Program-made: the position numbers and the translations under genes
Source of the DNA: Apus apus
Taxonomy: Eukaryota > Chordata > Aves > Apodiformes > Apodidae
Length of the DNA stretch: 64,000 bases
Direction: 5' to 3'
NCBI RefSeq assembly: GCF_020740795.1
Contig: NC_067301.1
Coordinates: 1,984,001-2,048,000, forward strand
The notes under the pieces: generated by a model
Seen by the model: the letters and a program-made list of their open reading frames with translations, nothing else
Databases searched by the model: none
What the model was told of the DNA's origin: nothing
In this document: in pieces, positions 33,781-46,949 of the stretch
How positions within the stretch are numbered: the stretch's first letter is position 1
Layout: the number at the start of each line of letters is the position of its first letter

Positions 33781-33794
33781 CCAGCAGGTGGCGC
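33781..33794 (+). promoter_or_regulatory. CTCF core motif
   Basis: CCAGCAGGTGGCGC fits the vertebrate CTCF core consensus CCASYAGRKGGCRS at all 14 positions. It sits in a small GC-rich patch (about 33745-33840) in otherwise A/T-rich intergenic DNA between TMEM52 and the presumed GNB1 promoter, directly downstream of a CR1 end. Binding is inferred from sequence only. Confidence 0.7.
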
Positions 33795-34219
33795 CCGTCA
33801 GCCGAACTGACCCCGCCGGGGTTCAGACACGGGCCTGAAGTCAATTAACACACCAAGTCAATTAAATATTGTGGGAACATTATTTAGAGGGGAAAAAAAA
33901 CCCCAAACGTTACATACTTTTATTCCGTACTTTAAAATCACAGATCTTGAGTAGACCTTTTTTACTTTAACAACAGGTCCCCCATGCCTGCTGTAAAACA
34001 CTGAAATTAAGCTGATTCGGGTCATATGGGAAGTAAAAAAGGGTATCTTGTCATTTTCACTGTCATATTCCAGAAAAAAATCTGTGGGGCAGAGCTATCC
34101 TTTAATCAAGACAGATCCTGGAGTGTGACAGACTCCAGCTCTACCACAGACATCCTGGGCATCTATACACCTACCACTATCAGTGTCTTTGCCTCTATTT
34201 TCTATTGGCAAACAACTAC

Positions 34220-34620
34220 AAGATGCCAGAGGTTGGAAGAGACCTTTGGACATCATCTAGTCCAACCCTCCTGCTCACTAGGGGGTCAACTAGAGCTGCT
34301 TGCTCAGGGACCTTTGAATTTTTCAAGGATGGAGATGTTAATGCTTCCCTGAGCAACTTTTCCCAGTGTCTGACCACCCTTAAAGTGATTTCTTTAAACT
34401 CCACTCAAACATTCCTGTATTTCAGGTTGTTCTTACTGCTTCTCACCCTGCCAGTTGGTGCCTGTTGATAAAAGTCTGTCTCTGCCTTCCTTATGCCTTC
34501 CCATCAGGTATATAAATACATTTATAAGATCTATCCTGAACCATCTCTTCTTGAGGCCAAAGAATCCCAGTTTGCTTGTCCTCTCCTCATGTCAGATGCT
34601 TCAAACCCTTAATCATCAAA
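34220..34620 (-). repeat. CR1 LINE fragment
   Basis: The left edge reads 'agaggttggaagagaccttt' and 'catctagtccaaccctcctg', and further right 'gaatcccagtttgcttgtcc' and 'tctcctcatgtcagatgctt', the reverse complement of the avian CR1 3' half. Minus-strand translation near the left shows remnants of the reverse-transcriptase end (FKEITLRVVRHWEKLL), disrupted. Boundaries are approximate. Confidence 0.9.
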
Positions 34621-37600
34621 ACATTTAATTTCATTTTTTGTCCAACTTGTCTAAATCGTTCAGGAATTTCACCTGAATTCAAGTGTGATATTTAGTATAT
34701 TTCTACTGAATGTGGGCCTAGAATGAGCAGTTGCATAAAGCAGGCCGTGGGAAATACCACGTGAGCTGGACACCTAATCACTCTGCCTGCCTGTGCTGTG
34801 CTGGCAGGCTGCAGGCTTTGTTGGTGCTACCTGTGCAGTGTTTTTCATCGCAGTGCTTGGCCTGACATTGCATCATCTCATGCAGGGAGAGCTGAGCACA
34901 AGTTTGTGATTACAGCGGTCAGCTCAGTGTGCTGCTGATTTGTGTCCTAATAGTAAGAAAACTGGCAAGATGAAATCAGACAAAGAGCAGAGGAGGGAGA
35001 GGAGAGGCATCTACACAACTGTTTAATCAGAAATCGATAAGCTTCTTGAAAGCAGGAGAAATAAACGCAATCTTCCTGCTGCTTTCCATGGTGCTTTTGG
35101 GTGGAAGATGCTAATATATAAATACCCCTCCTATGGGAGAGCTTGCTTTAGAAGTACAGGAAATTGCCTGGATTAAAAAAAGAACCTAAGGAATAATGCT
35201 TTTCCAGGCCAGAAAAGGAAGAGGTATTTCCTTTTTCTAGTTTATCTTCCTCTCACCAACCAGAAAAACACCTTTCAAAACCTACCTCTCTATTTCCTAA
35301 CAAATCCCACTATTATAGGTAGAAAATTTATACCCTGGAATATCTAAGCTTTAATCAATGTGCCAAGATGCTGGGTAACACACATTAACACAATTAAACA
35401 ACAGGAAAAAATTGGGATAAGGATAACTTGAGCATCTGTGGGATAAGTTTGGTGACTTCTTCATCCATTTAGAATGATAAAACTGTAGGTGTACACATGC
35501 CTAATCAGTTGATTATTCTATTATGTACAGCCCTTCTTGTGTCTCACCTCCCGTTTGTCTGCTTAGACCTAGTCTTTCAAGACAGCCATTTGCTGCCAGT
35601 CTCTTTTGTATCTCAGTTTGTGCAGGCACATCCCCATCTACCCATGATTAATCCAGATGCCCAAATTGGATGTTTCACAAGTGTGAAACAACGTTCTGAG
35701 AAATGAAACTGAAAAAAGAGAGAGCTTCTTATCAATCTGAAGATGGGGTGGAGGATGGAAGAGGCAATGGCTAGGTCCAAAAATTAGTCAGATTGTTCTT
35801 TATGAATTTACAGAAACACATGAATTCCTAATTCCAGGTGTGGATGCAGAATCCTGCATATCTGCTGTTCTAGTGATTAATGTCTTAAGCTGCTGCTACA
35901 TTGTCTTGAATTCAGGGAAGGCTCCAGTGTAAAATTCTCTGACACAGGAAGTTCAGCTTCCTCTCCAGATTTCCTTCCTCCACCTCCTTATATGCAGAAT
36001 AGCAGGAACATGTTTAAGCCCTGCCTGTGCCGAGTGAAAACCCCCAAGACCGCAAAGCATTTTGTGATGATACCCAAATACCTCCAGCTGAAGTGCTTGA
36101 GATGGGCAGCACAGAAGACAGTGGCTCTTAATGACCAGACTTAAGCCTCAAAATATCCCTAACTGTTTAATTGCATTTTGAAACTGCCCACTAAGCTGCA
36201 CCTAGTCCCTAAAGCAAATATGATCAAAATGGGTAATAAAGGTGACTCTTACTGACATTCAATCCACATCCCATGGCGCACTAGGCAAAACTCTTCCTGA
36301 TCACAGTGGGGAATTTAGCCACGTTCTAATTCTGCCACGATTGCAGAGCGAGAAAAAATATGGAAAACTAGGCCTGGATCAAGTTAATGCTTAAAGTATC
36401 ACTAATAGGCTAATTTCATGTCCTAATTTTTTATCTAGGGTTTAGTGTCTTTTAAAAACAATTTGATTAGACTACAGACCAGTTAGTCCAGTTTTCCAGT
36501 TAGAGCCTCAAACCGAAATAGGTACAAAAATGTTAACTACATCATAACTGAATACTGGAAGGGCATGTTAAGTATGCCAGGAAAATGATGCTGTTTCAAG
36601 TGTGACACAATGCTGGAGTCTTCTGAGCTAGGTCTGTAGAAACTGACTTTAGTTTGTGGTATAGATGTATTTGTGCAAAGATCCTTGCTAGGATCAGAGA
36701 AGCAAGACAGCCATGGTCATGAAGCAGTGTGTACCAGGGCTACATTGAAATGTAGCAACACAGAGATGGTGGTGCTTTTGTTCTGGGATTTGCCTGTTGA
36801 GCTGCCACTGGGATCTGTGGCTATGCTACTAGTGCTTCAGTAGTCATTTCCTACAAGAATGCTCTCCTGGTATATTGAGCCTTGCACACTGTACTTGCAG
36901 AGCTCTATGAAGCGTAATTCATTGCAGCACCAACCATCTCCAGAACAGAACATGCTATAGGGGGAACAGAACAGTAGCAGCACCTGCTTGGGTACCTTTC
37001 ACCAGCAGAGCCAGGACAGACACCTGTACAGCTGCAATATGAGCCGGGGAGAGAGGCCCAAACAGCTCATTGCTCATCATGATCCAGAACAAAGACTCGT
37101 CTGAGTAGTCAGCCTAGCAGGAGGACAGGCAGAGAGCTGCCACTCTTCTAGCACCCTTGGATTGAACCTAAGAGCTCTCCTCACTTCCCTGACTGTCAAA
37201 CATGTAAGTACACAGGTCTGGTTCTAGTGTGGCACAGGCTGAGCAAGTACAGTGTTGAGAAGAAACAAAACAGCCCAGGCAGATGGAGCAGAGCACTGCC
37301 CTTGGACCAGATTTGACAGCTTTCTGATGAGACACGTGTTACTAACACACAGCTGAGCACCAGGCTGGCAGAAAGTCAACATCTGAAGGCACAGAAAAGG
37401 GAGTCACCACCATGCCAAAATGCAATTGCTTGCTTTGGCAAGCAGTGGGTGTTTAAAATCCACACCATATCACCTGCTTGTTCATAGAACAAAATAAAAA
37501 AGAATACAAAAAAAGTCACTGAGTTTCAGTCACATTCAGATGCTCAAAGTAAGAGAGAGTAATAAATAATATACAGCAGTACTGTCAGTAATGAATGCCA

Positions 37601-39239
37601 AAGGGTGATGCTCTATCTAGATGCAGATCTGCTGACTAGTGTTATTAGTAAACCACAAAGTGCTTTTAGCTTTTGACTTCACCATCAATTTTGGCTGTGG
37701 GAAGAGGTTTTGTTAAAAGTATTGAAACTATAATTCATTTTTATGTGTATTACATGGGTTATGAGGATTTAAACCCAAACATAGAACTATGGAGAGATGC
37801 AAAAATTGAAATTGACTAATCTGATCATAAAAATAAATGAAATGCAGAAATTCATGTTTTAAATAATGATAAGTATATTCACTTTGTATATTTCTAATGC
37901 TGTAAAGTGTTACTGACAGGAATTGCTTTCCAAGGTTTGTTTTTTCTCTAAGGTGTTATTTTTATATCCCTTACAAGCTAAATTACATGTAGGTACATTA
38001 TAATGTAGCCCATAATCCACAGGACTAAAAAGTTAAGTAAAAGATAGAAACAGAGAGAAATGAAAGCATTTGATTACTAGTTTGAAACACTACATTCAAA
38101 GGAAACAAAACTTGTTTAAAGTACTATCCAGTAATCGAAGCTGCTCAAAATGCTGCAATAAGTTCACTTATTTTAAATTGTCACCATACTTCTTTTTTTT
38201 TTTTTTTAACTTAAGTGCTGAATAGCATACTGATATGTCAGCCTTCCATACTGCTGAGTCTTTTCTAGGATGTTCTAAAGCTTTCAGGAGTCACAGAAGT
38301 TAGTAGGGATTTTACTTTAAGGATCCATTACCTCAAGATAGGATGCACCAACAATTCTCTAGACTGTTCTGCTGCTGTTATATTACCAATGCAAATCCCT
38401 CCTGGTACCAGTGTGGTAGAAGTCACAGAAGATACAATGGTCTTTATGTTTTATTGGATTAGCATCATACACATCAGTAATATAACAGCATAACTCAACC
38501 TAAACACACATGGCTAATATAGCTCTGCTGCTGAGCTGCTGTAGGCAAGAAATTTGTCAGCATGTTGCTCACAGTATAATATAAACCCTGGTTTCCAGCT
38601 GTTATAGTTCTCAAGTAAAAATGTCTTTAATCTAGCATCAAAATGCAAGGTACAAGAATCACCTATGAACATAACGTTTTATCAGTTGTGAAACTAGTTT
38701 TTTTCAGTTAATTAAAAGTTAAAAGTTCTGGGGGAACTCGGTTTTCCTCCTAGTTTTTTGTGTTCATAGAGACCCATTACCATTGGGGAAAGTGAGTGGT
38801 TTATGTCACTTCATCTATTTTTTTTCATTGTGTTCCTTGACCCTTTAGAACTTACTGGTCTAAATCTGTTTGTGTTTTAAGGTTTATCAAAATATTTTCC
38901 ATGAAAATTATTTCTTCAATAAATATTTTGGCTTGACTAAGCAAAAATATGCATGTAGAGGGGATTATTTTTTTTCCATTACGTGTCATTTTCTTTTTAT
39001 AAAAACTCAGTTTTGCTTGCTGTTTGTTTACCAAAATGTTAATTATTTCTAATAGAGAAACTTCCTACTGGCTCAAACACACACAGATATTTCCATGTGC
39101 AAGTCTTGCAGAATGTGGGAGAAGGATCATAAGTTTTCTCATCCCATATCCCTGCCAATGAATTTTGAATCCTATTTCCAGAGCTGAGAAACAGAATTTA
39201 GTAACAGCAGCAACAATAGTTACAATTTCACCTCTTCCA

Positions 39240-39450
39240 ATCCAAGAATCTTGAAGTACTTCAAAAGCATTACTGGATTAAGTTTTGCAATACCATTGAG
39301 TATTACTATGTCCATTCCCCATTGGTGCATATAAAGCAAAGGAGCGAAATAATTAATTCAAAATCAGCCTCCACAGCTAAGCCAAGAATAAAACTCAGAA
39401 GATTAGAGAGCCTCAGTCTGGAATTTCAAGCCCATCCTCTTGCAGTAGCC
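39240..39450 (+). repeat. Possible ancient degraded interspersed repeat
   Basis: The order of words ('cttgaagtacttcaaaagcat', 'tactatgtccattccccatt', 'cacagctaagccaagaataa', 'aactcagaagattagagagcctcagtc' in part) recalls the old amniote repeat with an 'exhausted' Pol III/LINE-tail type phrase 'cccattttacaga...cacagc.ag..ccaggaatagaactcaggag'. Divergence is high, so the family assignment is left open. Confidence 0.3.
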
Positions 39451-41538
39451 ATAAGCCATTTCTTTTGTGCTATATGGGGAAACTATCAACAGGACTGTTC
39501 TGCAGGCAGGATAAACTGTAAATTGATTTATCTTTAAGCAAGATAACTAACTAAGAGAGCAAACCATGTATCGATATCCCTGCAGGGAGCTGAAGGGTTA
39601 TAAAGACAGTGGAAGCACAGATAGGAAGAAAACTGAAGTTAAAGTAAGTAAGATTCATAAACAATAGTGGGCATCAAGGAGATGCTAGGATACAGTACTT
39701 GAAATGCACACATGGAAAGGTCTATTTTGTATATAAAAGCAACATTGCCTAGTTCTTATTTCCAGGGTTGTCAATGGGAGTTATATCCCTAAGAAATGTA
39801 ATCAGCACCTAAAAAAGAAATGGACATTTTATGGATTTCAACACAGAATTTTGTATTGAGCCAATTTCTGGATATTGAGAAAAAGAGGGAATGAAGTAAA
39901 GTCAAGTTACTGCTTTATAATTCTTAAAATAAATGTATAAGAAACTATGCATGTTCCTTTTTATCTAGTGCTGAGCAATGGAAGCTTCCCAGCTCATGGG
40001 AAGTAAGGCTGAAGTGTATGCTCACCTCTCTCTTCAGGATGGTATTTGCTTTTGTATTTTTTCTTACAGCCAGCTTAAGCATTCAAGCATCCACAGTGAA
40101 ATTCTGGCTGTTAAGACAGGGGTAAAACTCCTCCTTATCACACATTCAAGTAACTTAACATCTCCTTTGAACTCTTGGAACAGTATTGCTCAGCCTCTGG
40201 AAATCAGGCTCTGCTAACTAGGCAACTGCCTCTGTCAGTTCTCTTGGGTAGTGCCTTGAGAGATGTTTGGCTTTACGTATGTTTTGTTTTGTTGCTTGGA
40301 AACATGCATTTTATAAGTTTTTTTCTAACAGGTATCACAAGAAAGGGCTTTGCAGAATCGGGATCTTTGCAGACAAGTGCTTTGAGATTTGGGATGTTTA
40401 CTGTAACAGAATCCCAGAGGTCACAAGAAAGTTCTCTTTTTGTAATTTAGAGGAGCCACCCTACCCTCTTGTTCAAAGGACGTGAATTTTGAGAGATGCA
40501 GCAAAGGTATAAACTTCTTTCAAATTCTGTCCTTTCTAGCAGCAACTGAACAGTGAGGTAGACGGGGATCCTGAATGCTGCCATTTGGATCATTAGCTCA
40601 GTTTTTTGCAATTGAATTCTGTAAAGAAACCTCCTCGCTTCTGCTTCTCCCATGATCACCACTGTATTTGTTTCAGTCCCAGTACACTTTCCCAAATAAA
40701 TGCTTATTTTTGAAGTACAGGATGTAACTATATTTGATTCTATTTATTTTATTCCCTATTGCAATTAAATGGAAGAATGTTATGTAGGAATCAGACACAT
40801 AGCTAGGTAAGTAAATTATTTCTAGCATTTGAAAGTATTTCTCACAAGCAAACTTCACTGCAGGTTTGCATCTGACGTATAAAGTCTAGTAGCTAGGCTG
40901 AATTCTCAATGTGGATTCTATCTCAAGGGTACCAGTTGTTTTTCTCTTAGCTGGCCAACAAGGCAATAACCCCTTGAGAAAAAACCCTTTAAATGGGGGA
41001 AATATTTGGCTTTAACTCAATCAGCATTCATGCAACTGAGATGTTTCTTAAAAGATTACTTACTGAAAGGAAGACCTACAGGTGTGCAGTTGGCTGTGTG
41101 TGTGCATGTGTGTATTTATACATAGGTGTAAGCACACTGTAGAATATGATCTTTAAGGCTACTATAGCAATGTCTTTTGTTGCTATTATAGCTGCAGGGT
41201 AGGTGTCCATACAGGAAAACGTAATTCCAGTTACTCTCTTCGAAATACCTGCATGCTTACTCCTTCAGTTCCACCTCAGCTCTCAACAACTCATGCTCAG
41301 CACAGGATATGAAATTTTGGAGAAGATGTTCATGCCCTACTTTATATTCTCCCCTGCTCCTAGCAATGCTTGCTGTGTGTGATTCCAGCCACTGCAAAGC
41401 CAGCTATGTTTGTCCCACGCCCCTAAGGGATTTCATCATGCTGAAAAAATAACCATTGGCCCAGGTAGGGCAGCTTCTTTGCTGGGAGCATCAAACAAAT
41501 TAAATCCAAGCTATGGCTTGCCAAGTTTAAAGGTACAG

Positions 41539-41571
41539 AAAAAAAAAAAAAAAAAAAGTAAAAAAAAAAAA
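41539..41571. repeat. Interrupted poly-A tract
   Basis: A19, a GT interruption and A12. No recognisable retroposon body was seen upstream, so it is called as a simple repeat. Confidence 0.9.
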
Positions 41572-44500
41572 GTGAATTAGTAACACACACGTCAATCTGA
41601 AGGAAAAACACAGCAACACCTTGTAGAACCCCCAGCACATGGAAGAAAGCTCTCATACAATTCTGATTGGGGGGGCAGAACCAACAACAGAACAAATAAA
41701 CAAAACCACAACCAAAACTCTCTTCTCAAAATGGCTTCATATGAATAGAAATAAGAAGAGGAGAAAGTGGTTGGTAAGTGTATAAACAGGCTTTGACCAA
41801 CCTTAAGATACTCATATGTTTCAAGGTTGGAATTTGAACATAAAGAAAAATTCAGACCAGAGCTTACTCCCAGGAGAAAAGTTGTTATTTTGTTGAACAA
41901 CCACACATATAGATTACAAAATTACATATATGTATCTCCCTACAAGATTGTATCACAGTATAAAATTAGGGCACCGAAAGCAAGGGAAACCAGACTCAGG
42001 TTCAAGCAACCCTAACATTTCATCTCCCTTGGTTCCACAAACTGCTGGGTGGTGGCGGCTAAACAATTTCCCATCATTATACATCAGTCTCCTACATCTA
42101 AGACAAAAGCAGTGATATTTTTTGGCTCTCAAATGCTTCAAGGTATGCTAAACATATCAGTCAGAATGAGTTTAAAATAACTCTTTTGTTCCATAGTAAT
42201 AGGCATACTGAAAGAAACTGTGATAATGCAGAATGTAACTAAGGAGACTGAGTTACTCCTGCTTTTTCCTCTGCCTGGCCTCACCAAGGATTTCTATTCA
42301 GTATGCTTTTATTAATTTCTTTAATGAACAATCTTGATAGTCTTGATACCTGGGTCCTTCCTCAGAAAGTAGCAGCAATGATTGTCACTCAATTGTTAGA
42401 GAACTGGAAATAGCAGCAGATTGGAACAGTTCTGAATCAGTTTTTTTAAATTAAAATAAGAAATTTTAAAAGAGCTCCTGATCCTCTGACTAGACTGAAG
42501 CATAGCTGAAATTGAAACATGTATAAGAGTCATTTACTTTTTCTGGAAAGACCAGAGAAAAGGGTTCTGCTTTGCTTTTGGGTCCAAATGGAGCCAGAAC
42601 TTCAAACAATATCAAAATCCCACAAACATTTGCAGTTTTCATAGAATGCACACTACAGAAATCAAAGTATATAAAGACAGGCAACATGCTCTGGAATGAG
42701 AAATAGTGCTGGTGCGATTCTGGAATTTGAGGTGGTCCTTTGAGTTGTTATTTTGGGTAAGTCCATTAGGAGCACTCACCAGTCACAAATACAGAAGTAA
42801 GCAAACCATACTCATTATTTCTGTAGTATTTTTATACCATCTGAGGAGCTATGCAATTTTGACAAGTACCAATTTTCACCCTTTCTTTAGAAAACATAAT
42901 TTACACTTGTTTGGTGACAGTTATTCTCCCAGAGTCCAGGGGCATCTTATGTCCAGAGGAACGATGCAGTAGGTTTACTCAGATAACAGTATGTTTATTT
43001 TGATTATAACAATGCAATAACAAAGCTATGTGTATGCAAAAATGAATTACTTCCTAATAAATTACAAAAAGACTGACAAAACATTCCATAAAACATTAAT
43101 ATAGTGTATTTCTAAGCAACGTGCAATGGCAATTGCAAATTAAACCCATACTCATTAATACATCAGGGACAGTTATATACTTCCTGCTCCTGTTGAACAA
43201 GAACACCTCTCAGGACTATTCAAAATCTGTTCTTTTTGCTTTTAAACAAGACTTCCTACTCCTACAGCCTAAGAAAAGCAGCAGTTGCCTTTTTAACTAT
43301 TACACTAATAAAGATCTGACTTGGATGCCTCCAAAAAGTACTGCAGTCTGCATTGTGGCATCATTACATGACTAAATTTTGCTGTTTCTAAACAATGTGA
43401 TATGGCTTTGAGAGGCAAACTGCCTTACGAGTGGATCAGCAAAGGGGAAGAACACACTAATTTTAAGGTGAAGTTTCCACAGCCTTCAAAGGACATCAGA
43501 TGGCAGAGTTACTTGTCATACAAGCTACTGGACTTAAAATTTCACCTGTACCCTCCAGCTCTGTATTTCTAATTGCCTTACTATTAAAGATATAGCCACA
43601 CATCTGACAGAAAATGTAGTTGGGATTCCTGAAGCAGTTAATTAACATAACCCGTCTAGTCTGCACATGCAATTAAAGGTTATTGTCTCTGAACAGAAGC
43701 TGTCTGAACAGGACACACATGGCTATCAGGGCCACTGACTTTCCCTGTGTGGCACCCTGCAGATGTGAGACAAACTTTTACAGGTCTGAAGACCATGACA
43801 CACAAGTGAGAAGACCAGTAGGTAGGAAACTTCCCAGGACTTCCACTCTCTGGAAGTTCTTCCTTTCTCTTATACAGCACAAGACCTTTGCAGATTAGGG
43901 AAGAAAAATGCAGTTTTGGTTGTCAAGATCCCCAAGTCTGCTTTTCACAAATATTTCTTTTTTGCCTGTTGATGTCAGACACACACATAAGGGTGAAAGC
44001 AGAGCCTGGAGGCTGAAAGCTAGAAACGAACTTTTGATGTGTGTGCACTCATTAGGCAGACACCCTATTAATCAGGAGTTGGTAACAGCATAAAGCTATG
44101 CATGGTGTAGTTATTCCCCATTTGGAAAAATTTCACAGTCCTACTAAGACAGGCAATTTCATTACAAAGAACAACTTCTTTGCATTTCACAAAAGGCTCA
44201 AAACTGGTTTTTCACAGCCTCACCACCAGTGTGCTGTGGTGGTGCTGTAACACACAGGCTTTGAATGGCAGAGCAGCCTGCAGAAGCAGGTGTTCTAGTA
44301 GCATGCCAGGTAGGACAGATTCTGGCTGGTTTTGTCATCATGTTTGAAACAGCTGAAGAAACACACAGCTCATAAAACTGCCCAAAGATTCACCTAATTC
44401 AGTATGCACTCTGTAAAGGAGTTAATATCAGCTGATTGAGAAAAAGGGGCAAGAAATTTTGCAACTGAGAACTATGGAGCAACCTGCTTACAGGAGAGGT

Positions 44501-46212
44501 TTTCTTCAGATCTAAACCAAGCCTCAGGAGAAAAACTTCTATTTTTGCTTCAGCTGACCTAGTCCCACCATATGTGGAAGCCTCAGGTTGGAGAAGTTTC
44601 ATTAATTGTGTGAAATGGAGAGTTACATTTCCCAACTATTTTGGGTATTTTAATTTACTACTTCAAAGCAGAATGATGAAAAAAACACATAAATATGTGG
44701 GTTTGTTAATTAGATATGGTGGATCTTCAGGTATTAGAATGTATTTTCAGCTAAATTTTTAGTTATAAATAGTATTTTTGTAACATGCAGAAACAGATAA
44801 ACTCATGCATCAAATAAGCCCAAAGTGATTTGCACACTCTTCCACTGAATTCTACCACCTAGGACACTTTCTGTATGTATTTGTATGCACATACTAGAAA
44901 AAAAAAAAATTAAATAAATTTAAATAAAGATAATGCATACACAGTAGGACTGTAGGAGGACATCAGATTAAACACTGTATTGCACACAGTAATGTGTGAT
45001 TCTTCTGAGAGATGTTAAATTGCAGTAAAACTGATCCAGTGAGATTTACAAAACAAAATTTAAAAACCCCACCCACCCCACCTGAAACAACCCTCCACCC
45101 AGTAAACAACCATTTCCAGTCTTCATAATCCCTCCCTCTTCATACTGGTAGCATAACTATGTGTCAATCAAAATTTTCACTGGAGAAGAATATACAATTA
45201 AGTCACTGGATCAGAAACAGGAACTACTGCAACAGTTGTATTTTTACAAAATAATAGATGTGGTGAAAGGATTAGTTATGTGTCTGTGTGGTTATACTCA
45301 GCATGTATAAACAGACTTGGCCAGACCAGTCTCCTTACCTAAATTCCATGGATTTCAAGAGATGGCAGACCTCAGACCTGTGGACAGAAATTCCATTTAG
45401 CTCTCATAAAACAGCAAGATGCATAAAAGTCAGAATGCAAGAAAACAGTAAGATTCCCAGGAAAGGATAAGAGTTTATTAATGTTTATTTTGCTAAAAAA
45501 AAAATAAGTTTAGGTATTATAATTGTCCCATTACTAAAACCACGTAAGAGAATGATAAGGAAGAAAAGCAGGAAGTATTTGTATGATAAAGCACATACAA
45601 GTATCTAATAAACTTGTGGTGTTTCCTAAATACTTACTTAATCAGGATTTTGCAGATAGGAATGCTAGATGAATTTCTAGCCCTCATCTCAAGAACATGG
45701 ACATACATCCCAACTTGTTTCCATAAGGTTCCACAGATTTAATGCGGTAATTCTTGTCCATGAGGCACATGCATGCATGTTTCTTTTAGGGGTGGAAGAG
45801 AAATTATTTTCCCATTGTTACTGAACAGATAGGAACAATTTGGGACTATAATTCAAAAATCATTTATTCCAATTCCAGTAAATATCTTGTTTTGGTTTTG
45901 GTAAATCTGAGGATGAAGAATTAAAAGCTTTAGCACAGCATCCAGGTTATTTAAAAACAAACATTTGATTATTATAAAACAAAGGCTTAACCACACTAGA
46001 ATCTAACAGTTTTCCATAACAGAAAACCTGAATAATTGCCAACCCACTTTCCTAGAGTTTAATTGGCAAACCTCTTCTTTCTCTTACTAATTGCAGGTAA
46101 CCAAGCCTGTCTTCCCAGAAAGCATGATGGCAAGTAACAGTTTGGTTTAAATGCTGGAGAAGCCAGCAACTACTAGAGGGGAGTTTGCAAGAAGCTTATT
46201 GTTCTCTTTAAC

Positions 46213-46440
46213 CTGTTGTGTTTTTTTGTTGTGTTTTTTTTTGTGTGTTTTGTTTTGTTTTGGTTTTGGTTTTTTTTTTTGGGGGGGGGGGGGGTTTGTT
46301 TGTTTTTTTGTTTTGGGGTTTTGTTCTTTTCTGGGTTTTTTTGTGGGGTTTGTTTGGTTTTTTTTCCTCAAATTTTATTACATCTTTCTGGATAGGTTTT
46401 TAATTCAAAATTTGCTATAATGTCGTGGGGTTTTTTTTTT
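46213..46440. repeat. T/G-rich low-complexity tract with G14 run
   Basis: Over about 225 bp the + strand is almost only T and G, with an uninterrupted run of 14 G (46281-46294) directly after a T run. The long open frames across it, rich in Phe/Gly/Val on + and Lys/Pro/Gln on -, are products of composition. It lies about 600 bp upstream of the CpG island. Confidence 0.92.
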
Positions 46441-46949
46441 TACCTTTTATTGCAAACCGACTTGGGTAGTAAGATAATATCACTTCTTAATGAAGTACAT
46501 GTAGGTGGAGAAAACCAGATTTAGACCTGTTGATAGAAAAAAAAGTGATGTGATACTGTATGTGTACTTACTTTCCATGATTAAGTGATAACGTTTTAGT
46601 GTGTGTAAAATGACTCCATCTTGGTGACATCTGTCCTGCCTGGCTTACATGAGGCCCGATCTGTAAAACAGAAATTGTATTTTTTGTAACGTTTCCTAAT
46701 TTTTTTTGTTACTTGCCCTTTTCTGCAATGCCTTCCAGAGAGAAGATGGAGGCTCCTCCTGTGAGGAGAGGATGAAAAGAAGGCTCTGGAAACTACAAGT
46801 ACCCTCATAAGCAACATCAGGAAAAGAAGTTGTGACTGGAGTGTCACTTGTTGGCAAGTTCCTGAGGTAAAGATGGTCATACAAAGGTATTTACTGCCTG
46901 CTGGGCCACGTTTTAAGGTCTCTGGGCCTCACCCCGTCCCTTACTCCTT

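Larger units (their letters stand above)
34621..46200. other. Intergenic, gene-poor and A/T-rich
   Basis: No convincing exon on either strand over about 11.5 kb. Features are limited to simple A runs (41539-41571), a possible ancient repeat at 39240-39450 and scattered short open frames. Some of this could be regulatory DNA for the downstream CpG-island gene. Confidence 0.55.

Noticed and set aside
46151..46420. Hydrophobic Phe/Gly-rich frames on + and Lys/Pro-rich frame on -
   Set aside because: They are translations of a T/G low-complexity tract.
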